Shown piece by piece: positions 18,475 to 26,100 of a DNA stretch of 47,409 nucleotides. A program made the translations under genes and the position numbers. This stretch comes from a virus, in the IMG/VR virus record IMGVR_UViG_3300038566_000182, positions 1 to 47,409 of that record; one strand, 5' to 3'. Positions within the stretch are counted from its first letter, which is position 1. Each line of letters starts with the position of its first letter. The notes below the pieces were generated by a model that saw only the letters and a list, made by a program, of their open reading frames with translations, ran no database searches and was not told the DNA's origin.

Positions 18475-19620
18475 TCAGGATATCCGACACGTACAGAGGT
18501 TACGGATGTCTGCTGTGAATAACTCGGTGTCGCCAATTCCTCTGATAAGGAAAGGAACAGAGAGATTCGCACGATATTGTTGGTTTGATTTTAGTATGCT
18601 TTGCTCAAGTTCCCAGGCGTCTTTACCGTTTAAGAATCTAAAGTGGTAAAGTACTTTGATAGAGTAGCCGGCGTTAAGCTCTGCATAGAAGCGTTTAGGT
18701 ATGCTGTGCTTAGTTATCCCTACTTTGTAATAAGTTTGGTTGTTATAGCTAACCTCAACGTAGTATAGAATAGTAGGGGAATCGGTATAAGACCAAGTAC
18801 AGTTGCAAATATGGCATCCTTTACTTGCGAGGTGGTTTCCTGGTGTTTGGGTAAACTCTCCGTGATGAGGACAAATGATAGTTACGTTTGTACTGTTGTT
18901 TTTGTACGTTACTTTGCTGTAATCGTACTTATCGTGGTGGACTATGTTGGCTTTTTTAATAAACTCTTCTTTAGTAAATGCTCGGTCTACTTTCATAACG
19001 TCGTGGGCACACTTCTTACAGCCTGAGGGACGTAAGTGGGTGTCAGGGGTTTGGTGAAATATTCCGTGAGTAGGGCACACGATATCCATAGCAGTCCTGG
19101 CGTTTAGGTAGGTTTCTGCTAAATATGTGTACTTGCTTTGGTGTAAGGCGTTAGCCTCTTCAAGAAAAGTCTGGAAAGGTTTAATCAGTTTTTGGGCTAT
19201 TTTTGTGCCTTTACAAGATGGACAACCTCTGCCTTGTAGCAGTTTGTTAGGTGTTGCAAAAAAAGATCCGTGAGTAGGACAAGTTACCTCAACCTTAGTT
19301 TTTGAATCTATGTAGTTAACTTTAGATGTGCCAAGAGTAGGCTGCAGTTTATGCAGTTTACCTAAGAACGAATTTGTGTCTAAACGACGACGTATACCGT
19401 TGTTGATGTTGCTGCATGCCTTGCAGCCTTGGCCTTGTAGGTGTTTGGCGGGTGTTATTAGAAAGTCTCCGTGATCAGGGCATGTTACAAGCATCTTCGT
19501 CGAAGTGTTAACAAAGATGCTTTTGTTGTATGTATACTTATTTCTGTGACTAATTTTTAGGTCTTGTTCTAAGGTCTTAAACCTCTGTATAGAAGTCGGA
19601 TGTTTAGAATTGCATAGCAT
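18475..19620 (-). CDS. Free-standing GIY-YIG-type homing endonuclease with four zinc-finger-like repeats, 381 aa
   Basis: Four repeats of a Cys/His unit in the first 280 residues: CPDHGDFLITPAKHLQGQGC, CPTHGSFFATPNKLLQGRGC, CPTHGIFHQTPDTHLRPSGC and CPHHGEFTQTPGNHLASKGC, each ending in a second CxxC pair, and each preceded by a KYxY-containing strand. These probably bind zinc and read DNA. The C-terminal 100 residues (ILYYVEV, YYKVGITKHSIPKRFY, then an E in ELEQSILKSN) match the GIY-YIG nuclease fold of T5orf172 type. AAGGACTTAT precedes the ATG. It sits alone between phoH and a small gene, so it is free-standing and not in an intron. Such genes spread by cutting related phage genomes at the homologous site. 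A shorter relative is at 33363-34325. Confidence 0.75.
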   Translation of the reverse strand: MLCNSKHPTSIQRFKTLEQDLKISHRNKYTYNKSIFVNTSTKMLVTCPDHGDFLITPAKHLQGQGCKACSNINNGIRRRLDTNSFLGKLHKLQPTLGTSKVNYIDSKTKVEVTCPTHGSFFATPNKLLQGRGCPSCKGTKIAQKLIKPFQTFLEEANALHQSKYTYLAETYLNARTAMDIVCPTHGIFHQTPDTHLRPSGCKKCAHDVMKVDRAFTKEEFIKKANIVHHDKYDYSKVTYKNNSTNVTIICPHHGEFTQTPGNHLASKGCHICNCTWSYTDSPTILYYVEVSYNNQTYYKVGITKHSIPKRFYAELNAGYSIKVLYHFRFLNGKDAWELEQSILKSNQQYRANLSVPFLIRGIGDTELFTADIRNLCTCRIS

Positions 19621-19680
19621 ATAAGTCCTTTGGTATTGGTTACTTGATTGTAACGAAACCAGGCTTAAAACCTACTTTAT

Positions 19681-21048
19681 CTAAGTAAGTACTTGCTCTG
19701 CCCATTCCGTAATTGGACCTCTTACAACTCGTGGTAAAGCAGTGCCTACTACGTTGACCTTGTCCGCTGGTAGTTTACATGCATTTAGTAAGTACGCTAA
19801 GCCTGAAGTATGTCGATTTATGTAGGCGGAGTCTATTTGACGTAAACTACCAATTACTACAAGTTTGATGTTCTTACCAAGCCTGGTAAGAAGCTTAAGC
19901 ATAGTTGCTTTGGACATGTTCTGTGCCTCATCGAGAATTACTACTGCATCATTGAATGTACGTCCTCTCATGTATAGAGCGGTAGTAGCTTGCATGTTGT
20001 ATTTGCTGATGATGGTCGTTTTGGTGTCTTCTAGTTTTTCTGTGTATTGCTCCCCTTTGAGCTTAGAACTTTTTAGTTTGTTTTCAGCTATTGCGGTGAT
20101 AGTGTCATAGAAAGGTTCAAGATAGCCTTTGATTTTTTCCTCGTTACCACTTAAAAAACCTATTTCCTCATCTTTGTTACTGACATCGTCTACTGTATTA
20201 CGGATGTAAATTAGTGTTTTATACGGTGAGTTAGAGCCTACAAGTTTGGCTGCATTTGAGATAGCTACTGCACTTTTTCCGGAACCTGCTTTTGAGTCAC
20301 ATATTACGATGTCGATGTCTTTAGATTGTATCATAGATGAGAATAGTAGTTGGTCGGAGTTTATTGGCGGTAGTTCTTGCTTACGTAAGGTGTCTTCAAG
20401 CTCACGGTCAATAAAGACACATTTGTCTGCTACGACGTAAGCTAAGTGTACTTGCCCTGTGGTTGCGTTAGTAATTTTCAGGCCTGATGTCTCTATTGGT
20501 AAGTTAGGTATTACGGTGGATACTGGATTGCTATGAAGAGAGATTACGTCGACATCGTCAAGAGTTACTTCAGTAGTGAATAATAGTTCTTTGTCTTCTA
20601 CTTCCTTTAAGTCAGAGGTAGTAAGACCTAATGAATCAGCACGTAATCTACACATAACGTCGTTTGAGATAAATACTACAGCGTCATCTGGATAGACGTT
20701 GTTGTATTGGACAGCGATTTCGATGATCTTTCTGTCGTTTATGATACTAGAGGCTGAGTCTTTAAAGTCAGGGTAAGTTGTAGAAGAAACTACGTGAATT
20801 TCAATGTCGTTGTGTATTAAGACAGTGACGTTGAGATCGTTGATCAGGTCTGTACGGACTTTAGTTGCTTTAGATAATAGACGACCGAACTCACGAGCCT
20901 GGAATGCAAGCTCGTTAAGGCCTGACTTCTTGCTGTCTATTTCGTCTAGGACTGTCTCAGGTAGGACGATTGTAGAACCGTCGCTAGCAAGAGATGTCAG
21001 ATTGTGGGCGTCTAGTAGGATAATGTTGGTGTCAATCACTTTGTACAT
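19681..21048 (-). CDS. phoH: PhoH-family ATPase with N-terminal PIN domain, 455 aa
   Basis: The PIN domain begins at once (YKVIDTN with D6, LPETVLDEIDSKK carrying the acidic partner) and fills about 150 residues; the PhoH P-loop ATPase follows, with Walker A near residue 259 (AGSGKS) and Walker B near 373 (AVVILDEAQNM). PIN-PhoH proteins (PhoH2 type) couple RNA unwinding to cleavage in bacteria; PhoH genes are common in marine phages, where the role is unsettled. The start is the ATG with AAAGGACTAAC, which makes the protein begin directly with the PIN strand; the frame extends 18 codons further but overlaps the ClpP-like gene. All key ATPase residues are present. Confidence 0.85.
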   Translation of the reverse strand: MYKVIDTNIILLDAHNLTSLASDGSTIVLPETVLDEIDSKKSGLNELAFQAREFGRLLSKATKVRTDLINDLNVTVLIHNDIEIHVVSSTTYPDFKDSASSIINDRKIIEIAVQYNNVYPDDAVVFISNDVMCRLRADSLGLTTSDLKEVEDKELLFTTEVTLDDVDVISLHSNPVSTVIPNLPIETSGLKITNATTGQVHLAYVVADKCVFIDRELEDTLRKQELPPINSDQLLFSSMIQSKDIDIVICDSKAGSGKSAVAISNAAKLVGSNSPYKTLIYIRNTVDDVSNKDEEIGFLSGNEEKIKGYLEPFYDTITAIAENKLKSSKLKGEQYTEKLEDTKTTIISKYNMQATTALYMRGRTFNDAVVILDEAQNMSKATMLKLLTRLGKNIKLVVIGSLRQIDSAYINRHTSGLAYLLNACKLPADKVNVVGTALPRVVRGPITEWAEQVLT

Positions 21049-21049
21049 G

Positions 21050-21685
21050 TTAGTCCTTTTTGGCTGGTCTACCTCTTTTTTTCTTAGAAACTTCGATAGC
21101 ATTAGAGTCTGTCTCAGTAGCTAATCCCTTGTGGAATGTGCCTTTAAGTCTGGCTACGACTTCGTCTTTACCCATCCACATGTCTTTACCGTCGATAACG
21201 TCTTCCATTTCGTCTTCAGCTAAGAAGCCTTGGTAGAAGATTTTGAATGATGCGTTTAATTGGGCGTCAATGAATTCTTGTCGGGCTTTCATCTCGTGGC
21301 CTTTACCCGAGATGCCAGAACTGTAGTTATGGATCATGAATGACGTGTGGTCTGCTACGATAACTTCGTCGCAGGCAAGTGTGATGATAGTACCGGCTGA
21401 AGCAACTGTACCGTTGATGTTGGCGATTACTTTGGCTTTAGACGTTTTGATTGCGTCGATGATCATAGTCGCTGAGTCGATGATACCACCTGGCGTGTTT
21501 AAGTGTAACGTGAATACTTCTGCTGGTGATGCTGTCTTTAGTTTGAAGCATAACTCGTTGTATTGTGAAGGTTCGTCGATTTGATCCGTTAGGAAAACTT
21601 CAGTGTGGTTTTTACTAGAAATGATTGGCACGTATCTGTCCCATACATTGTTTGATGATGGTTTAAGTAAGTCTTCTAAGTTCAT
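21050..21685 (-). CDS. ClpP-like serine protease with basic AT-hook-like tail, 211 aa
   Basis: ClpP/crotonase-fold protease: oxyanion segment NTPGG at 63-67, nucleophile S96 in TVASAG and catalytic H119 in MIHNYSSG, with an acidic residue further on. The length fits a single ClpP-like unit. Phage versions are usually head maturation proteases beside the portal gene; this one is among nucleotide-metabolism genes on the opposite strand from the virion genes, so its target is unclear. The last eleven residues (KKKRGRPAKKD) contain the RGRP core of an AT-hook, a minor-groove DNA-binding element, absent from ordinary ClpP. AAGGAAAATA precedes the ATG, which overlaps the previous stop as TAATG. Confidence 0.8.
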   Translation of the reverse strand: MNLEDLLKPSSNNVWDRYVPIISSKNHTEVFLTDQIDEPSQYNELCFKLKTASPAEVFTLHLNTPGGIIDSATMIIDAIKTSKAKVIANINGTVASAGTIITLACDEVIVADHTSFMIHNYSSGISGKGHEMKARQEFIDAQLNASFKIFYQGFLAEDEMEDVIDGKDMWMGKDEVVARLKGTFHKGLATETDSNAIEVSKKKRGRPAKKD

Positions 21686-22008
21686 TATTTTCCTTTTGTG
21701 TATAGAGATTGTTTCAGTAGGTAGCCTTCTAACTGCCAGATTTTGTCTCTGGCATTGTTGTAGGCGATTTCCTTACCGATGTTTTCATTGAAGTTTTCAA
21801 GTGAGGCGGCTGCTGATTCACCGTTGACTACGAAACCGTTCATTAAAACTAATGAGCAGATAGTAGTGGTGGTGTTAGGTACTACGTAATAGTGGATGTC
21901 ACTGATTACGGAATCGATATGAGCTGGCGTTAAGCGGGGTGCGTTTAGGCCAGCTTCCTGGATTTTGTATTCCATCTGCTGGTCAGCTGTTGGAGTGTTT
22001 TTGGTCAT
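21685..22008 (-). CDS. Gp49/Gp66-family phage protein, 107 aa
   Basis: Resembles the phage family named after HK97 gp49 and Sf6 gp66 (Phage_gp49_66): a helical start, a strand region TTICSLVLMNGFVVNGESAA, and the closing AYNNARDKIWQLEGYLLKQ that typifies the family (IW-x-LEGYLL). The family has no known biochemical role but is widespread among small accessory genes of tailed phages. AAAGGACTACA precedes the ATG. The start overlaps the end of the upstream gene by 26 bases, so the two are coupled. Confidence 0.7.
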   Translation of the reverse strand: MTKNTPTADQQMEYKIQEAGLNAPRLTPAHIDSVISDIHYYVVPNTTTTICSLVLMNGFVVNGESAAASLENFNENIGKEIAYNNARDKIWQLEGYLLKQSLYTKGK

Positions 22009-22294
22009 TGTAGTCCTTTTGGGTTAAGTAGTGTAAGAAAGCAGCGTTAGTTAGTACGTGGCTTAAGTGAGGTAGTCCCGATTCGGGGTCTAAGTACTCA
22101 CCAAGTCTGTGTGCTTCTAGATGACGGTAAAGGGCATCTAGGTAACGTTCCTGACCGTTTTCTACTAGTTGCCAGTTGTTTGGGGCATATTTTTCTGCTC
22201 CAAAGGTCAGTACTTGAGCTAATGCTCGCGTTGTTTCGGGAGGGATTAGGGAGAAACGAAGTTTCCCCGTGTCGTATTTTAATCCTCTAGGCAT
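21983..22294 (-). CDS. dATP/dGTP diphosphohydrolase-like (DUF5664) protein, 103 aa
   Basis: Matches the small phage family annotated as dATP/dGTP diphosphohydrolase N-terminal domain: LKYDTGKLRFSLIPPE at the start, then FGAEKYAPNNWQ, RYLDALYRHLEAHRLGE and a C-terminal helix with SHVLTNAAFLHYL. The conserved His and acidic residues (RHLEAHRLGE, D-x-E-S-G-x-x-H-L-S-H) could bind metal. It lies next to thyX and near ribonucleotide reductases, consistent with a role in deoxynucleotide pools. The enzymatic name is inherited from the family; I cannot see proof of activity. Overlaps the thyX end by eight bases. Confidence 0.65.
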   Translation of the reverse strand: MPRGLKYDTGKLRFSLIPPETTRALAQVLTFGAEKYAPNNWQLVENGQERYLDALYRHLEAHRLGEYLDPESGLPHLSHVLTNAAFLHYLTQKDYNDQKHSNS

Positions 22295-23138
22295 GGATTA
22301 ACTCCTGCATTGCTTCGGATACTTGACGTATTTCGCGTTGAGCGTGCTTGTCTAGGCGTAGTGTGAAGTATGATTCAAGTTGGGATGGTTGAAAAGCTCC
22401 CCAAATTGTTGTTAACATTGCTTGAGGTAATATACGTCTAGCTTCTTCAGGCTTAACACCGTTAGCGATTGCTGCGTCGTATAGCTGGATGCCTAAATCT
22501 ACGTAATCTTCCATTTCTGTATCTATACCGTTGTTGTTTTTTGTAAAATATGCCGATATGGCTTTTATCTTCTTAGATATGTAGAAATTGAATGGAGACT
22601 TCTTGCCTGAAACGTATCGCCTAGATAATTCTTGCCATGAAACTCGGTGTCTGATCATCTGAGTTCGCGTGGGTACGTCTACGTTGAATAGGAATACCTT
22701 GAAGTTGTCTCTGATGATTTGCTGTTCAGCAGGGTCGGTGTTTAGATAGTTAAGTGACTCCTCAGGACCTACGTCTTCAATAAGTGCACGTAGGTTAGTT
22801 AGCAAGTATTGCTCAGATTCCACAAATTCTCCAAACTTTAGGCAATTAGACGTATATGGATTTATAGTTATTCCATCTAGTATTACACTAACTTTCAATA
22901 ATACAGGTACAAACTCGTATGAGGAGCTTGGTAACCCAGCTGACTCAGCTTGTAGACGGTTGAATAGGCTTACGGAGTCGAGTGCTTTCGGTGATTGATA
23001 GCAGATTGAAGCAACTTTAGTTACTGCGTGAACACGGGCCTTGTAGCTAGAATTAGCTAAGGCGAAGTCGTAGTGCTCGACGAAACCGGTGATGCCGTCT
23101 AAGACTGCGTCTTTACGGCCGATTAATGGTAAATCCAT
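22287..23138 (-). CDS. thyX: Flavin-dependent thymidylate synthase ThyX, 283 aa
   Basis: Makes dTMP from dUMP with methylene-tetrahydrofolate, FAD and NADPH. The ThyX motif is at about residues 163-175, RHRVSWQELSRRY, corresponding to RHRxxSxNExSxRY of the family but one residue shorter between RHR and the Ser. Further family features are RTQMIRHR before the motif, PEEARRILPQAMLTT (the P-x-x-A-R-x-x-L-P helix) and WGAFQPSQLESYFTLRL-x-x-x-AQ-x-E-I-R near the end, which hold dUMP and the active-site Arg. It follows the class II reductase gene in the operon, a natural pair for thymidylate supply. AAAGGAACCACA precedes the ATG. Confidence 0.9.
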   Translation of the reverse strand: MDLPLIGRKDAVLDGITGFVEHYDFALANSSYKARVHAVTKVASICYQSPKALDSVSLFNRLQAESAGLPSSSYEFVPVLLKVSVILDGITINPYTSNCLKFGEFVESEQYLLTNLRALIEDVGPEESLNYLNTDPAEQQIIRDNFKVFLFNVDVPTRTQMIRHRVSWQELSRRYVSGKKSPFNFYISKKIKAISAYFTKNNNGIDTEMEDYVDLGIQLYDAAIANGVKPEEARRILPQAMLTTIWGAFQPSQLESYFTLRLDKHAQREIRQVSEAMQELIHA

Positions 23139-23167
23139 TGTGGTTCCTTTAGAATAGTTTGTATTTG

Positions 23168-23209
23168 CCTAGGATCTCCTGGAGCTGGTAAGCTCGCAAG
23201 ATCTCTAGG
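23168..23209 (-). other. Long imperfect hairpin between the class II reductase gene and thyX
   Basis: CCTAGGATCT at 23168 pairs with AGATCTCTAGG ending at 23209 with one bulge, and inside it GAGCT-GGTA-AGCTC forms a second perfect stem with a four-base loop. It occupies most of the 92-base gap between the two genes. There is no T-run, so it is more likely a processing or stability element, or a protein site in DNA, than a terminator. Confidence 0.45.
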
Positions 23210-23230
23210 CGTGAACAGGCGTCGATGATG

Positions 23231-25426
23231 TTAGAATACGATTTCACATTGTGAACCGCTACATGCCTGGGCACCTGTCGTGTTGATGTCGGTGAATTTC
23301 TTCTGTGATAAGACATTTGTCCAGTCTACCTCTACGTTGGATTTGTTGACTTTCCACCACTTGTGAAGGTTGTAGACGTCTTTGATACAGTTTGAACACT
23401 CTTCTTTAGAGGAGAAGTTCTCTGCGAACTTGTCGAAACGTCTAACAAAGTCTCGTTTTAATAAGTCTTTGTGGTCGTCAGTTAGTTGTTCACCATAGCC
23501 TAAGGCTGTGTTACAGGCTGTCCATAAGTCGTTGTTGAAGGCTGATAAGCCTGCTTCGATGAGGGCTGAAGTGAATAGAGATACTTCGCCGTATGTTTCG
23601 ACGATCTGCTCGTGAGTGAAGACTTCGGTGAATGGGGCTTGTGGATAAGCACGGTCACCGGCTGCTGATAGGAATGAGATTCCGCAGAAGCTATATCGGT
23701 TGTCATATACGTACTGTGTTACCTCGTCCCAGTCGTCGACTGTGATCGTGTTGGATACATTGTGACGTAGCCATGGCTCGACGCAAAGGTCGTAGTTTGT
23801 ACCTTCTTCGATCCAAACGTCTTGAGCACGTTTAACGTAGTCTAGCTGTTTGACACCGAGTAAGTCGGATTTGTAGATTGAGCCTTCTGGTGACTGTACT
23901 GGGAATGCAATGACGATGTCAGTTGAACCCCATACAGAGTTTTCGCACATGTCTGGGTATTTGTCCATGAATAGCTGGGCAATCTCGGAATCTTTGTTCA
24001 TTTGGACGTGTCTGAAGTATTGAGGTGAATGCTCACCATGAATACCTGAAGCACAACCTAAAAGAACGCTAGCGTTTCCAGAGGGTTTAACTACGTTGAC
24101 ACGAGCTGCCTGGTTAATAGAAAGTAAGTCTGCAGTTAGTTTGTTCCAGTGCTTAGTAATACGAGCACCTTCTTTCATAACATCTACGTCGAATAGTACA
24201 TCTGGATTGTTCATCCAACCTGTGATACCTACCCCAATAAGAGCTTCGCGTTCAGTGATGTCTTTGGTTGCAGATGAAACGAATTTGAACTCTGTGTACG
24301 CTGCTTGAACTGTACCTAAGATAGAAGCTACTTTACATTGAGCGTAGAATTGCTCTGGTGTAGTTGACATGGATCCGTTGATTTCTGTAAGGTTACAGAA
24401 TTGGAAGCCACTACGGCCATCTGCAGTGTAGCCACGCATACCAACTTCGACACATGGGTTGTATAGGGCTTCTAGATCCTCAGAGAATATGAAGCCGGGT
24501 TCTCCGACGTCTTTGACTGAAGTCATGATGTCTTGTAAGTCCTCGAATGAAGTCTCAGAACGTAGCAATACACACGAGTTGTTGGATCTACCACGCTGAG
24601 GAGCAGAAGTATACCAGTCGCCTGTCTTGGCTTTCATCATCTCGTTGTCGTCTTTAGAGAATAGGCAGATTGTTGCTGAACGTCTAACTCCGCCTGAGAT
24701 AACTGCGTCTGCGATGTACATTGTAAGATCGTAGACTACGATTGGACGTAAAGTTGTACGACCTGCTTGTAGTTCACGCTTTAGCAAGGCTTCCATAAGA
24801 TCTAGAGCTTTACGTAGTGGGTCTGGTCCAGGAGCTTTGAAGCCACCTGAAATGTGAGCACCTTTAGGTCTGATTTGCTCTAGGTTGAAGTAGATCTTTT
24901 TACCGGCGTACTCGGGGTGTTTGCCACCGTCTACAAAGAACGAAGACATTAGGACGTCTGCAGCTTGGGCCCAGCCCTCGATAGAGTCTGGAACAACAAA
25001 TTCGGCTGCGTCGTCGTCACGTTTCGCAATTGGAGACAGTTTAGCTACGTGGTGCTTTTGAACTGAGAAGCCTACTCCGCAGCCACACAGCATAAGGTAG
25101 AAAGCTTCGCCGAAAAACTCAGGTCTGTCAGCGTATGTTGAAGAACAGTTGTACATACGTGCTTGATGGTTTAGGAGTTGGTCTCCGCCAAATTGTAGGG
25201 CTCGCTGTGCACCAAGGATTTGCTTGGATGCGTAGGCTTGCTCTACTTCGTCTAATAGGTTTGAAAGTTGTGGTGACATTTTGTCTGCAAGAAAGTTACG
25301 ATGCATACTCATTACACGAGCTGTAGCTTCGGGCCACGTCTCATATCTGTTTAGTTTGTCGTCGAATCTAGAGTAGGCTTCGTAGAACTTGGCCTCTGAC
25401 ATTAGTTGTCTTTTATCTGTACTCAT
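23231..25426 (-). CDS. nrdJ: Class II (adenosylcobalamin-dependent) ribonucleotide reductase, monomeric type, 731 aa
   Basis: Reduces ribonucleotides (triphosphates in the monomeric type) to deoxyribonucleotides with a B12-derived radical. The length and N-terminal region (LQFGGDQLLNHQARMYNCSS, CGCGVGFSVQ) fit the Lactobacillus leichmannii RTPR type (739 aa). C94 is the counterpart of C119; NPCVEV near residue 325 is the N-x-C-x-E radical site (C408); FCNLTEING supplies the second redox Cys; PSGNASVLLGCASGIHGEH is the substrate phosphate loop; C722 and C727 (CSGSQC) are the C-terminal shuttle pair with the same spacing as C731/C736. All needed residues are present, so it should be active where the host has cobalamin. 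The ATG has GGAGGAAT before it. Notably, genes for a class I enzyme lie 700 bases upstream. Confidence 0.88.
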   Translation of the reverse strand: MSTDKRQLMSEAKFYEAYSRFDDKLNRYETWPEATARVMSMHRNFLADKMSPQLSNLLDEVEQAYASKQILGAQRALQFGGDQLLNHQARMYNCSSTYADRPEFFGEAFYLMLCGCGVGFSVQKHHVAKLSPIAKRDDDAAEFVVPDSIEGWAQAADVLMSSFFVDGGKHPEYAGKKIYFNLEQIRPKGAHISGGFKAPGPDPLRKALDLMEALLKRELQAGRTTLRPIVVYDLTMYIADAVISGGVRRSATICLFSKDDNEMMKAKTGDWYTSAPQRGRSNNSCVLLRSETSFEDLQDIMTSVKDVGEPGFIFSEDLEALYNPCVEVGMRGYTADGRSGFQFCNLTEINGSMSTTPEQFYAQCKVASILGTVQAAYTEFKFVSSATKDITEREALIGVGITGWMNNPDVLFDVDVMKEGARITKHWNKLTADLLSINQAARVNVVKPSGNASVLLGCASGIHGEHSPQYFRHVQMNKDSEIAQLFMDKYPDMCENSVWGSTDIVIAFPVQSPEGSIYKSDLLGVKQLDYVKRAQDVWIEEGTNYDLCVEPWLRHNVSNTITVDDWDEVTQYVYDNRYSFCGISFLSAAGDRAYPQAPFTEVFTHEQIVETYGEVSLFTSALIEAGLSAFNNDLWTACNTALGYGEQLTDDHKDLLKRDFVRRFDKFAENFSSKEECSNCIKDVYNLHKWWKVNKSNVEVDWTNVLSQKKFTDINTTGAQACSGSQCEIVF

Positions 25427-25614
25427 ATTCCTCCATTAAGGGTTTTGTAATTGTGGTTGAGCATCTCAGCAACACGGGCAACACGAACTTTGTCCATAGG
25501 ACGTGTACGAGTGAGAGCTTGTAGAAGCTGCTCGCCGTAAAAAATTTTACTTTCGGTTGTCGGTAGGTTGTGGATGGAAGTTCCGTAGATGTAGTCGCTA
25601 TTTAGCAACTGCAT
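25423..25614 (-). CDS. Small protein between HU and the class II reductase, 63 aa
   Basis: The frame begins 17 bases inside the end of the HU-like gene and ends four bases into the reductase gene (ATGA-type overlap), the tight packing expected of a real gene. The product is helical and basic toward the C-terminus (DKVRVARVAEMLNHNYKTL). No domain is recognised and the ribosome binding site is weak, so translation probably depends on the HU gene. Confidence 0.45.
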   Translation of the reverse strand: MQLLNSDYIYGTSIHNLPTTESKIFYGEQLLQALTRTRPMDKVRVARVAEMLNHNYKTLNGGI

Positions 25615-25849
25615 CTTTGAAGTCTTTGAAAGGTCTAAATTTAGGCTTTGTCACGCCGTTAGCTAAAACAAAAGGCTCGAATTTACCAAAACTAGCTATA
25701 GAAACTGTGTCGCCGTTGGCAACAGAGTCTGAGATCATAGTGAAGAAGTCTTCAACAAACTCTTTTGTAGCTTTCTTAGTTTTACCTTCGAATGCTGAAT
25801 GTAATAATAACGCTTCAACTAAAGCGTCTTTGTTCATAGTTTTTGCCAT
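25598..25849 (-). CDS. HU/IHF-like DNA-binding protein, first copy, 83 aa
   Basis: Complete HU fold: helical N-terminus (MNKDALVEALLLHSAFEG), then the dimer-core strands NGDTVSIASFGKFEPF, then KPKFRPFKDFKDAVAK. The Gly-Phe-Gly turn typical of HU reads ASFGKF, and the arm region is shorter than in bacterial HU, where the usual length is about 90. It should dimerise, bind and bend DNA, and may compact or organise replicating phage DNA. AAAGGACCAATAT precedes the ATG. It lies between the class I and class II reductase genes; a paralogue is at 29348-29599. Confidence 0.85.
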   Translation of the reverse strand: MAKTMNKDALVEALLLHSAFEGKTKKATKEFVEDFFTMISDSVANGDTVSIASFGKFEPFVLANGVTKPKFRPFKDFKDAVAK

Positions 25850-25900
25850 ATATTGGTCCTTTAGGGGTGATTTGGGCTTACGTCTAAGAGAATGCCAGGG

Positions 25901-26098
25901 TTACTCATCATCGGCCTCCTCCCCAAGTTCCTTGCATACTGCGTAGAAGGAATCTCGGTGGTAGCCAGCGACTTCAAGTGCTCTCAGCATTGCTTCCAGG
26001 CAAACGGTTACGGAGGCGTTGTCGTCGATTATAATGGCGGTGTCAATACTGAATTGCTCGAATTCGGTTGCTTCGGTGTTTACGTTGATTGTGATCAT
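25901..26098 (-). CDS. Small acidic protein after nrdB, 65 aa
   Basis: The ATG at 26098 has GGAAATAACT before it and follows the nrdB stop by two bases; a longer frame would begin inside nrdB and is not favoured. The product is acidic, with strands at the start (ITINVNTEATEF, TAIIIDDNASVTV) and a C-terminal helix ending in GEEADDE. No family is recognised. The position immediately after nrdB suggests co-expression with the reductase, but nothing ties it to the enzyme. Confidence 0.5.
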   Translation of the reverse strand: MITINVNTEATEFEQFSIDTAIIIDDNASVTVCLEAMLRALEVAGYHRDSFYAVCKELGEEADDE

Positions 26099-26100
26099 AG

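Noticed and set aside
21983-22294. Sign of a diaminopurine (Z) genome because of the dATP/dGTP hydrolase-like protein
   Set aside because: No PurZ or DatZ is seen in the window, and this small family also occurs in ordinary phages.
25427-25900. A cobalamin riboswitch for the class II reductase
   Set aside because: The upstream region is filled by overlapping small genes and no B12-box or suitable gap is present.
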